A DNA stretch of 64,000 nt, from assembly GCA_049652385.1 (NCBI GenBank), contig JBASDX010000006.1, positions 1-64,000 of the forward strand. The letters run 5' to 3'. Positions 45,172 through 52,876 of this stretch are shown in pieces (the first letter of the stretch is position 1; every line of letters starts with the position of its first letter). The notes under the pieces were generated by a model. It was given only the letters and a program-made list of their open reading frames with translations. It did no database searches and had not been told where the DNA came from. Source of the DNA: DMER64 sp049652385 (GTDB lineage: Bacteria > Bacteroidota > Bacteroidia > Bacteroidales > UBA932). Position numbers and translations under genes: made by a program.

Positions 45172-47225
45172 AAGGAGCCCTGATTTTTCTACTCTGTGCC
45201 GCATGGGCACCGCACACCGGACACCACATGCCGCACCACACGATCGACCGTGCGCAGTACCGGACAACCGACCAGCCTTTGCGCGACTCCCTGCCTGCCC
45301 GGCAGTTGCAGGCCATTACCGTAACGGCACAAGCCATGCTGCGCGACCAGGGCATGCAAAAAACCGTTCTGGATTCCGTGGCTTTGCGCAGCGACGTGAC
45401 AGGGTCCCTGGCACAAGTCCTGGGGCAAAACAGCACTTTGTTTATCAAATCGTACGGCCGTGCTACGCTTTCCACCGCCTCGGTACGAGGCACCTCGCCT
45501 TCCCATACGCAAGTGACCTGGAATAACATCCCCATCAATTCCCCTATGCTGGGTATGGTCGATTTTTCTACCATTCCGGCCTTTTTTATAGACCGGGTAC
45601 ACGTCTATCACGGACCGGGCGCCACGTCTGTCAGCTCGGGCAGCCTGGGAGGAGCAGTAACCCTGGCCACAGACCAATCGTTGAAAGACGGCTTTTCCAT
45701 GCAATACAACCAGGGGGCCGGTAGTTTCCTCACGTTCGATTCCTTTCTTCGTTTTTCCTACGCCGCCCCCGGTTGGAGTACTTCCACACGCGTGTACGGA
45801 GCCTCGTCAAAAAACGAGTACTCCTACACCAATTACCGAAAAAAGAATTTTTCATACGATGAAGAAGGCAACGTAACAGGCTTTACCTACCCGGTAGAAA
45901 AAAACAAAAACGGCCATTTCCGGGACCTCCATATATTGCAGGAATTCCAACTAAAAGGGAGACACGGTGGGCTTTGGGACGTACGCGCCTGGTACGCCCG
46001 CACAGACAGGGGCATTCCCTTTTTGAACGTAGACTACAAAGACAACCAAACGGTAAAAAACAACCAGACAGAAGATACCTTCCGCAGCGTGGTGCAATGG
46101 CGCAAACTGCGGGAGAACAGCAAATGGGAAGCCTCTGCGGGATATGTGTATTCAGACATGCTGTACGAATACATGCGCCTTCTGGGTGACGACAGCTGGG
46201 TCAATATGGTACAATCGCAAAGTAACACCCATTCTTTTTTCTTCCGTACAGAAACGGAATACCACGTGGGTAAATGGATGTTGTCGGGGAACGTAAGCCT
46301 GAACCAGCATCTGGTAAAAAGCATGGACCATGCCGTCATTTCCGTAGAAGGGCAAGAAGTAGTTCTCGGTTACCAGCAAGCCCGGGCAGAGGCCTCGGCT
46401 TTTGTGGCCGCCCGGTACCGCCCGGTGGAAAGGTTGGGGCTCTCACTCACCCTGAGAGAAGACATATACGGAAAAAAGGCCACCCCGCCCATCCCCTCGT
46501 TCTTTGCTGAGTACCTTATCTCACGCAAAAAAAAAGTACTTGTAAAAATTTCTGCCACACGCAATTACCGCTACCCCACACTCAACGATCTCTATTTTAT
46601 GCCGGGAGGCAACCCCAGGCTGCAACCGGAACAAGGCGTATCTTTTGATGGAAGCCTTTCTTTTTCACATAGCGGCAGGCACGTAAGCTGGAAAAGCTCG
46701 ATTGGAGGGTTCTACTCCAGAATTTCTAACTGGATTGCCTGGATGCCCACACACAAAGGCTTCTGGTCTCCCCAAAACGTATATCTGGTACAAAGTTACG
46801 GGACCGAAGCCTTCGGATGGCTGAATGTCCCGTGGAGCAGCCAATGGAAAACACAGGCCGAGGGCAACTTTGCCTGGACCCGGTCCTTGTCCGAAGGAAA
46901 ACAACTACCCTACATCCCCCGGTTTTCCGGTACCCTTACGGCACGCCTGCTGTGGAAAGACTGGACGCTCACCTACGACTGGACGTATTACAGCAAACGG
47001 TTTACTACGCTGGACGGCTGGCAAAACCCCCTGTTGCATGAATTGGGACCTTATTTTATGAACGACGTGGCCCTGGAAAAAAAGATAGTACTACCGCGCG
47101 TACTTCTGCATATAAAAGCCATCGTGCGCAACCTATTTAACGAAGAGTACGAAACCGTGCTGGCCCGGCCCATGCCCGGTATCAACGGTACCTTGTCCAT
47201 CGGCATAGTACCGCTGTTCTATTGA
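45168..47225 (+). CDS. btuB: BtuB-type TonB-dependent cobalamin receptor
   Basis: 685 aa. A signal peptide is followed by a TonB-box-like ITVTAQ, a plug domain (STASVRGTSPSHTQVTWNNIPINSP shortened here, HVYHGPGATSVSSGSLGGAV) and a 22-strand-type barrel with the Bacteroidetes-typical LFNEEYETV near the C-terminus. No carboxypeptidase-D extension, so it is not SusC-like. The position as last gene of the riboswitch operon next to btuG identifies it as the cobalamin importer. Convergent with a GNAT gene, overlapping it by seven bases. Confidence 0.88.
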   Translation: MKGALIFLLCAAWAPHTGHHMPHHTIDRAQYRTTDQPLRDSLPARQLQAITVTAQAMLRDQGMQKTVLDSVALRSDVTGSLAQVLGQNSTLFIKSYGRATLSTASVRGTSPSHTQVTWNNIPINSPMLGMVDFSTIPAFFIDRVHVYHGPGATSVSSGSLGGAVTLATDQSLKDGFSMQYNQGAGSFLTFDSFLRFSYAAPGWSTSTRVYGASSKNEYSYTNYRKKNFSYDEEGNVTGFTYPVEKNKNGHFRDLHILQEFQLKGRHGGLWDVRAWYARTDRGIPFLNVDYKDNQTVKNNQTEDTFRSVVQWRKLRENSKWEASAGYVYSDMLYEYMRLLGDDSWVNMVQSQSNTHSFFFRTETEYHVGKWMLSGNVSLNQHLVKSMDHAVISVEGQEVVLGYQQARAEASAFVAARYRPVERLGLSLTLREDIYGKKATPPIPSFFAEYLISRKKKVLVKISATRNYRYPTLNDLYFMPGGNPRLQPEQGVSFDGSLSFSHSGRHVSWKSSIGGFYSRISNWIAWMPTHKGFWSPQNVYLVQSYGTEAFGWLNVPWSSQWKTQAEGNFAWTRSLSEGKQLPYIPRFSGTLTARLLWKDWTLTYDWTYYSKRFTTLDGWQNPLLHELGPYFMNDVALEKKIVLPRVLLHIKAIVRNLFNEEYETVLARPMPGINGTLSIGIVPLFY

Positions 47226-47671
47226 TCTTTCATCCACTCGTACGTGACGTAATGCTCGTGGGTCATGCCCAACCGATGGTAGACGCTGCGGGCCGACAGG
47301 TTGTTTTTGTCCACGTACAAACGGAGGCCCCGTACGTCCTCCCGCTCCCGTACCAGTTGCTGTAAATAGCTGTAAAGAGCCTTGTAGACGCCTCGGCCCC
47401 TAAAAGCCGGCACCACATACACGCTCTGAATCCACCACACCCAGGCGTTACGCCAGTCACTCCATTCGCGCGTTACCAGCAGCGAGCCCACAATGCGTCC
47501 GTCTGTTTCAGCTACATAGGCCGTCCCCAGGGATTCGTCGGTCAGGTAGGCCAATGTACCTTGTTTTACGGTAGCCGGATCCAGGGCCATGCCTTCCGAT
47601 TCCATGGCCATGGCCACCTGATTGGCGGCCAGCGTTTCCGCATCCTGTAACGTGGCTTTTCTTATGTTCAT
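47219..47671 (-). CDS. GNAT-family N-acetyltransferase
   Basis: 150 aa from the ATG at 47671; the longer frame to 47740 runs into the divergent gene. GNAT features: IRKATLQDAETLA at the start, VYVVPAFRGRGVYKALYSYL with the R-G-x-G acetyl-CoA loop, and a C-terminal NLSARSVYHRLGM. Substrate unknown. A TATATTTG -7 box lies five bases upstream of the start. Confidence 0.9.
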   Translation of the reverse strand: MNIRKATLQDAETLAANQVAMAMESEGMALDPATVKQGTLAYLTDESLGTAYVAETDGRIVGSLLVTREWSDWRNAWVWWIQSVYVVPAFRGRGVYKALYSYLQQLVREREDVRGLRLYVDKNNLSARSVYHRLGMTHEHYVTYEWMKDQ

Positions 47672-47675
47672 TGAG

Positions 47676-47693
47676 CAAATATACGTATTTTTG
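47676..47693. promoter_or_regulatory. Overlapping divergent promoters
   Basis: The gap between the GNAT and deacylase ATGs is only 26 bases and holds two -7 boxes: TATATTTG on the minus strand (47683-47676) and TATTTTTG on the plus strand (47686-47693). Each lies four to five bases before its ATG, so both messages are probably leaderless or nearly so, and polymerase can occupy only one at a time. Confidence 0.5.
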
Positions 47694-47697
47694 CACC

Positions 47698-48210
47698 ATG
47701 GAAGACAACAAAGACCGAGTCCTGCGGCAACTGGAAGCATGGGGCATCATGTATCGGATTTACCAACACCCGCCCCTTCCCACGGCAGAAGAAGCCATCG
47801 CGTATTGGAAAGATATAGAAGCCCAGCATTGTAAAAACTTATTTTTTAGAAACCACAAAGGCAACAAGCATTATTTAGTCGTATTCGACTGGAAAAAAGT
47901 ATTGCCCATCCACAGAATAGAGAAAATGCTGAAGCAGGGCAAATTGACCTTTGCCTCGCCCAAACGCATGGAGCGTTACCTGGGTGTGGAACCGGGTTCC
48001 GTATCGCCTTTCGGCCTGTTGAACGATACAGAAAACCACGTCGTCCTTTTCCTGGAAGAAGGCTTAAAAAACGTCGCCGAAATCAGTTTTCACCCCAACG
48101 ACAACCGCTACACGGTAGTTATCTCACAGAAGGATTTCCGCAGGTACCTGGATTTAGTAGGCAACCCGTACGTCTTCCTGGATATGGACCAGCCGGAACT
48201 GCCGGAATAA
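47698..48210 (+). CDS. Prolyl-tRNA deacylase-type editing protein (YbaK/ProX)
   Basis: 170 aa from the ATG at 47698, chosen because the promoter box ends five bases before it. YbaK/ProXp features: IYQHPPLPTAEEA, KNLFFRNHKGNKHYLVV, LTFASPKRMERYLGVEPGSVSPFGL and LDMDQPEL near the end. These proteins hydrolyse mischarged Ala- or Cys-tRNA(Pro) in trans. Length fits the free-standing PrdX class. Confidence 0.9.
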   Translation: MEDNKDRVLRQLEAWGIMYRIYQHPPLPTAEEAIAYWKDIEAQHCKNLFFRNHKGNKHYLVVFDWKKVLPIHRIEKMLKQGKLTFASPKRMERYLGVEPGSVSPFGLLNDTENHVVLFLEEGLKNVAEISFHPNDNRYTVVISQKDFRRYLDLVGNPYVFLDMDQPELPE

Positions 48211-48263
48211 TCCCCGGCACGTCCTCCGGGCACGCGCCACTACCGCCCACCGCCCCACTTTTT

Positions 48264-49125
48264 CGAGGGTAGTAAGTGCCATAGAATGTCGTAGTGCTGT
48301 AAACGTATGACTGTCTACAGGTTAGCTCCTCTGGGCGAAAACAGCTACTTACTACCCTCCCTCGAAAATGCAGAAAACAGCCCTTTTGGATCGAGGGTAG
48401 TAAGTACCATGAAATGGCGTAGTGCCGTAAACATATGATTGTCTGCGTGTTAACTCCTCTGGGCGAAAACAGCTACTTACTACCCTCCCTCGAAAATGCG
48501 TGAAACAGCCCCTTTAGACCGAGGGTAGTAAGTGACATGAAATGACGCAGTGCTGTAAATACATGATTGTCTGCGTGTTAACTCCTCTGGGCGAAAACAG
48601 CTACTTACTACCCTCCTTCGAAAATGTAGAAAACAGCCCCTTTAGACCGAGGGTAGTAAGTGACCTGAAATGACGTAATGCTGTAAACATATGATTGTCT
48701 GCGTGTTAATGGTTTGGCGCAAGGACGACTACTTACCACCTCGGCAAGAAAACAATGAAAAACGCCCTTTTGCAGCGGAGGTGGTAAGTGCCATAAAAGG
48801 GAACAACGCTGCAATACGGTGAGACTCTAGATGTTAACGCCACGACCCGGAAACAACTACTTACCACATCGCCCAGAAAGCCATCCCTTTCCTTTAACCA
48901 GATGGTTAGGAGTGCTATGGCGGGCGGACTGAGCATGATGTATGGAACAGTCCAACAGCACTTTCTTTTACATTGTTTGAGCTTTTGCGAAAAGCCCTGC
49001 AATACGAAGTAGTATTACCTCTTGCATAAAAGAAAACCAACAAAAAAACGAACCAGAAAAAAGAAAATCCGTTCTTCTGATGAAAATGCGTGAAACAGCC
49101 TTTTTCCCTGCGGGGGATTAGTGAC
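48264..49125. repeat. 128-bp-period tandem array of conserved hairpins (array 1)
   Basis: Right arms ACTTACTACC/ACTTACCACC start at 48347, 48475, 48603, 48731 and 48859, exactly 128 bases apart; left arms GGGTAGTAAGT and variants are at 48264, 48392, 48520, 48648 and 48776, also 128 apart. Each right arm pairs with the next left arm to form a 59-base hairpin with a 12- to 13-bp stem, and the hairpins are joined by about 69-base spacers that are themselves similar in units 1-4. Unit 5 has changed stem bases on both sides. Degenerate units continue at about 48899-48913 and 49078-49125. The stretch from 48211 to 49394 holds no gene I can support. Confidence 0.85.
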
Positions 49126-49238
49126 TCAAAAAAGGAAAAGTGCATAAGTAACTGTGGAAGAGAACAGTAGATGTAATCCCAAAAAAATTATTTATTACCT
49201 TTCCAGAGCATAGCCGGTACAATTTCACACGGCTTTGG

Positions 49239-49331
49239 ACGGACTGTATCGGCAAAGGAAAACATTGGCTCCCGAAAAGGGAGGGGACCCGTCGCAAGGT
49301 GGGGAGGATTTTTCGTGCCGATACAGACCGT
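49239..49331. ncRNA. Candidate structured element between the hairpin array and galK
   Basis: ACGGACTGTATCGGCA at 49239-49254 pairs with TGCCGATACAGACCGT at 49316-49331 with one mismatch in 16. Inside lies a CTCCC-GAAAA-GGGAG hairpin (49269-49283) and a second possible CCC/GGG stem. The shape suggests a folded RNA or a complex transcription end of the galK string. No named RNA family recognised; strand unknown. Confidence 0.4.
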
Positions 49332-49332
49332 C

Positions 49333-49432
49333 GCTACACCTGATTTAAAGCAGCCTGCGGGCGCCGTTACATATGCGGCGAAGCTACATCTGACTTAAAG
49401 TAGCCTGCGGGCGCCGTCGCAAATGACGACCG
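49333..49432. repeat. 50-bp tandem duplication of the galK 3' end
   Basis: Two adjacent 50-bp copies start with GCTACA at 49333 and 49383. The second contains the last codons and stop of galK (ICDGARRLL then stop); the first reads ICNGARRLL then stop in the same strand, followed by no gene. The copies differ at several positions, so the event is not recent or was from a relative. It resembles the gene-end duplication seen at the HIT gene. Confidence 0.7.
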
Positions 49433-50549
49433 GATATACTTTGGGCTCCCGTCCAAATTCCCGGGTGTAGGCAGTTTTGGCACGTTCCAAAAACACTTCG
49501 TACAACGATTCTTTTACCAGGTTGATGGTGCAGCCGCCAAAGCCGCCGCCCATAACGCGCGAGCCGGTGACACCGCATTCCAGCGCCAGGTCGTTCAAAA
49601 AGTCCAGTTCCCGGCAGCTGACTTCGTACAAATCCCGCATGCCGTAATGCGTTTGGTACATCATACGGCCTACCGTTTCATAATCGTCCTGTTCCAAAGC
49701 TTGTCCCACGGTAATGACCCGCTGCGTTTCTTCAATGACATACGTAGCCCTTTTGAAATCTTCTTCAGAAATCTTATGGCGTACCGCTTGCAACATCTCC
49801 ATGGACACATCACGCAGGTATTCCACGTGCGGATGGCCGTTGTCACGTACGGCCCGGGCCGCATTTTCGCACGATTGGCGCCGTCGGTTGTAAGCAGACG
49901 AAGCCAGTTCGTGCTTGACGAGGGTATCCAGCAATACCAGGCGGTACCCTTGCGGATGGAACGGGAAATAGTGGTATTCCATGCTGCGCGTATCCAACCG
50001 TACCAGGTGGTCCTTTTTCCCAAAGAGCGAGGCAAACTGGTCCATGATGCCGCATTTGACCCCTACGTAATGATGCTCCGTTGCCTGCCCTATACGGGCC
50101 AGTTCCATGTTGTCAAATCCCAGGTTAAACAACCGGTTGAGTGCAAAGGCAAACACGCTTTCCAGCGCGGCCGAGGAAGACATACCGGCTCCCAGGGGAA
50201 CGTCACCCGTGAAGGCGGCGTCAAAGCCGCCCGGTGCGGCTCCGCGTTTGATCATCTCTCGGCAAACGCCGAAAACATACCGTGCCCAAAGGGCATTCGG
50301 TCCGTCTTGTTCCTTGATGGAAAAATCGGCCTTTTCTTTGTAATCCACGGACCACAGACGCACCCTATCGGTACCGTTGGGGCGAACGGCCGCTGTCATG
50401 CCTTTGTCTATGGCTCCGGGAAACACAAAGCTGCCGTTGTAATCGGTATGCTCTCCAATCAGGTTGATCCGGCCAGGAGCCGTAAAAACCGCCCCGGCCG
50501 GTTGCCCGAAAACAGCTATAAAAGTATCCGTAAGTTTCTCAAGCGTCAT
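49395..50549 (-). CDS. galK: Galactokinase
   Basis: 384 aa. GHMP-kinase signature blocks: APGRINLIGEHTDYNGS near the N-terminus (galactose binding), GAGMSSSAALE (ATP loop) and GGGFGGCTINL near the end. It phosphorylates galactose at C1 for the Leloir pathway. It is preceded in transcription order by a ROK sugar kinase and a sugar transporter with 19- and 15-base gaps, so the string works on uptake and first phosphorylation of hexoses. The 3' end is partly duplicated downstream. Confidence 0.96.
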   Translation of the reverse strand: MTLEKLTDTFIAVFGQPAGAVFTAPGRINLIGEHTDYNGSFVFPGAIDKGMTAAVRPNGTDRVRLWSVDYKEKADFSIKEQDGPNALWARYVFGVCREMIKRGAAPGGFDAAFTGDVPLGAGMSSSAALESVFAFALNRLFNLGFDNMELARIGQATEHHYVGVKCGIMDQFASLFGKKDHLVRLDTRSMEYHYFPFHPQGYRLVLLDTLVKHELASSAYNRRRQSCENAARAVRDNGHPHVEYLRDVSMEMLQAVRHKISEEDFKRATYVIEETQRVITVGQALEQDDYETVGRMMYQTHYGMRDLYEVSCRELDFLNDLALECGVTGSRVMGGGFGGCTINLVKESLYEVFLERAKTAYTREFGREPKVYPVVICDGARRLL

Positions 50550-50568
50550 GCGCTAAAGGTTAAAAAAA

Positions 50569-51555
50569 TTATAGCTCCCAGGCCAGGGCTGCCGATCCCA
50601 GGATGGCGGCCTCGGAACCGGGCAATTGCGACGGGATGATTTTTACCTTGCCTTTCCAGATGGAGAGCAGGTTGTCTTCCATGGCGCGGATGGTCGGTTC
50701 GAAGATTAAGTCCCCGGCTTGTGCCAGTCCGCCAAAGAGCACAATGGCTTCGGGGGCACTGAAGGCTACAAAATCGGCAAACGCCTCGCCCAGCAACCGT
50801 CCCGTAAAAGCAAAGACTTCCACGGACAACTCGTCGCCTTTGGCAGCCGCCTCGGCCACGTCTTTAGAAGTAATATCATCGGCCGTAATGTTGCGCAGCA
50901 AGCTGGGGCGTTGCGGGTCCATCTCCAGCAGTTCCCTGGCGGTACGTGCCAGGCCGATGGCCGAGGCATACGTTTCCAGACAGCCTATTCTCCCGCAGTT
51001 GCACTGACGTCCGGTTCTGCGGATGGAGGTGGTATGACCCAACTCTCCGGCAAACCCGTCGTGTCCGTATACTATTTTGCCGTCAATGACAATGCCGCTG
51101 CCAACACCTGTGCCCAAGGTAATTTCAATAAAATTCTTCATGCCTTTGGCCGCCCCGTAAATCATCTCTCCCTGGGCCGCCGCATTGGCATCGTTCGTAA
51201 CAACTACGGGCAGGCCCATGGCTTTTTCCACGTCGTCTTTCAGATAGACTACCTTGGTATTTCCCGCGGCGTCTTTGGCCCATTTCAAATTGGGTGCGTC
51301 TTCAATGGTGCCTTTGTAATAGTTGCCGTTGGGTGCACCAATGCCTATGCCGCCTACGTTGTCTTTTCCTCCTACCTGAGGGTTGTCAATCAACTTGTTC
51401 AGGCTGGCAGTCAACGTATCCAGATAACCTTTCAGCGTATCTATATCGCGGGAATCGAACGTAGTCTGTACCAATATGTTGCCACGGGCATCCACTACAC
51501 CGGCTTTGGTGCTCTGCCCGCCTATATCTATGCCTATTACGTATGGTTTTCTCAT
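50569..51555 (-). CDS. ROK-family sugar kinase, probable glucokinase
   Basis: 328 aa. N-terminal ATP-binding GIDIGGQSTKAGVVD, the sugar-binding GHDGFAGELGHT and the zinc-binding QCNCGRIGCLE of the ROK family are all present. The EGH-type Glu and His point to a glucose-type kinase. Gene neighbours are a glucose/galactose-type transporter and galactokinase. Could alternatively act on N-acetyl sugars. Confidence 0.9.
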   Translation of the reverse strand: MRKPYVIGIDIGGQSTKAGVVDARGNILVQTTFDSRDIDTLKGYLDTLTASLNKLIDNPQVGGKDNVGGIGIGAPNGNYYKGTIEDAPNLKWAKDAAGNTKVVYLKDDVEKAMGLPVVVTNDANAAAQGEMIYGAAKGMKNFIEITLGTGVGSGIVIDGKIVYGHDGFAGELGHTTSIRRTGRQCNCGRIGCLETYASAIGLARTARELLEMDPQRPSLLRNITADDITSKDVAEAAAKGDELSVEVFAFTGRLLGEAFADFVAFSAPEAIVLFGGLAQAGDLIFEPTIRAMEDNLLSIWKGKVKIIPSQLPGSEAAILGSAALAWEL

Positions 51556-51570
51556 CGTATGTCTTCTTTA

Positions 51571-52854
51571 TTAGTTTTCGTTTTTTACTACTTGCCTGGA
51601 TCCCAGCAGTGCATAGAACAACAGGTACGCCATACCTGCCACCACTACCCAATAGCTGCCCAATTCGCCTACCTTGTCGGCCACCCATCCCTGGAAAGCC
51701 GGCAAAATACCGCCACCGCAAACCATCACCATAAAGATGCCCGATGCGGCTGCCGTGTACTTGCCCAAGCCTTCTACGGCCAGGTTGAAAATGCCACCCC
51801 ACATGACCGAGGTACACAGGCCTACCAGTACGATAAACATGGCGTTGATGGGTACGTTGGCAAAACCAAAGTACAAGGCTCCCGTGGCCGAATGTTGCAG
51901 CACCGGCAAGGAAACCATCGTGTGCATAGGCATAAATATAGACACCAAAACCAGGATACCTCCGACCAGCGACGTTACCGACAACATGGTACGGCTGGAG
52001 ACTTTACTCCCTATGGAAGCCCCTGCCAAACGGCCTATGAGCATCAGGAACCAATACGTTCCGGCCACGGACCCGGCTATGGTTTTTCCTACTTCGGGAA
52101 GTTCGGACAACCAGTACAACATCAGGTACGGGGTGCCTACTTCTACGCCTACGTATACGAAAATGGCAATCGCTCCCAATACAAAATGGCGGTAGCTCAG
52201 CGCTCCTTTCATCAACTGTCCCAGCGGTTCTTTGCTTTGCTCTATGTGCGGTTCCGGAATTCGCACGAATAACAGAACAAAAAATACCACGGCAAAAACA
52301 CCCAGAGCAATATAGAGTACCGGGAACACATCCTTGATGTTGGCTTTGGCCGTTTCTCCAATAAGTACTCCCACAAAAGCCGGGGTGATGGTAGCCATGA
52401 CGGAATTAAAGGACCCACCCACCTGGATCAACTGGTTGCCTCTGTTTCCGCCTCCACCCAGGGTGTTGAGCATGGGATTAACCACAATGTTCAGCAAACA
52501 CATGGAAAAACCGGCCACAAAAGCACCTAGCAAATACACGCTGAAAGCCGCACTTTCAGGTGAATGACCGGAAAGGAATTGGATGAAGACGCCCAGAAAA
52601 CCTACGGCAACGGCAATAAGAGCCGTTTTTTTATAACCTACCCGTTGCAGCAGCAAACCGCCCGGAATACCCATGACGGCGTAGGCTATAAAGTTTGCCG
52701 CATTTCCCAGTAAGCCCTGGAAATTGGAAACGCCAAACTGTTCTTTCAGTACTTGTCCCATGGGTGCGGCCAGATTGGTCACAAAAGAGATCATGCCAAA
52801 GAGCACAATCATCATGATAATGGGCACTACATGGTTTTTTTTGTCTGTTTTCAT
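51571..52854 (-). CDS. MFS glucose/galactose transporter (FucP/GluP-like)
   Basis: 427 aa from the ATG at 52854 (MKTDKKNHVVP); the open frame extends back into the ettA gene but without coding character. About 12 membrane helices. Family marks: LFGMISFVTNLAAPMG, NFIAYAVMGIPGGLLLQRVGYKK in the first half, and NPMLNTLGGGG, with MWGGIFNLAVEGLGKYTA near the end. Members import glucose, galactose or fucose with protons or sodium. Directly upstream of the sugar kinases. Confidence 0.9.
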   Translation of the reverse strand: MKTDKKNHVVPIIMMIVLFGMISFVTNLAAPMGQVLKEQFGVSNFQGLLGNAANFIAYAVMGIPGGLLLQRVGYKKTALIAVAVGFLGVFIQFLSGHSPESAAFSVYLLGAFVAGFSMCLLNIVVNPMLNTLGGGGNRGNQLIQVGGSFNSVMATITPAFVGVLIGETAKANIKDVFPVLYIALGVFAVVFFVLLFVRIPEPHIEQSKEPLGQLMKGALSYRHFVLGAIAIFVYVGVEVGTPYLMLYWLSELPEVGKTIAGSVAGTYWFLMLIGRLAGASIGSKVSSRTMLSVTSLVGGILVLVSIFMPMHTMVSLPVLQHSATGALYFGFANVPINAMFIVLVGLCTSVMWGGIFNLAVEGLGKYTAAASGIFMVMVCGGGILPAFQGWVADKVGELGSYWVVVAGMAYLLFYALLGSRQVVKNEN

Positions 52855-52876
52855 AGTAATATAATTGATTATTAAT

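Noticed and set aside
48264..48917. Integron attC cassettes
   Set aside because: Arms lack the attC core RYYYAAC/GTTRRRY, spacers hold no genes, and no integrase is present.
48264..49125. CRISPR array
   Set aside because: The intervening sequences are similar to each other instead of unique, units are 128 bases, and there are no cas genes in the window.
48608..49145. Short minus-strand open frames within the hairpin array
   Set aside because: They arise from repeats and shift with the repeat unit; no family resemblance and no plausible starts.
50719..52272. Long plus-strand frame across the ROK kinase and transporter genes
   Set aside because: Antisense shadow in GC-rich coding sequence with no family resemblance.
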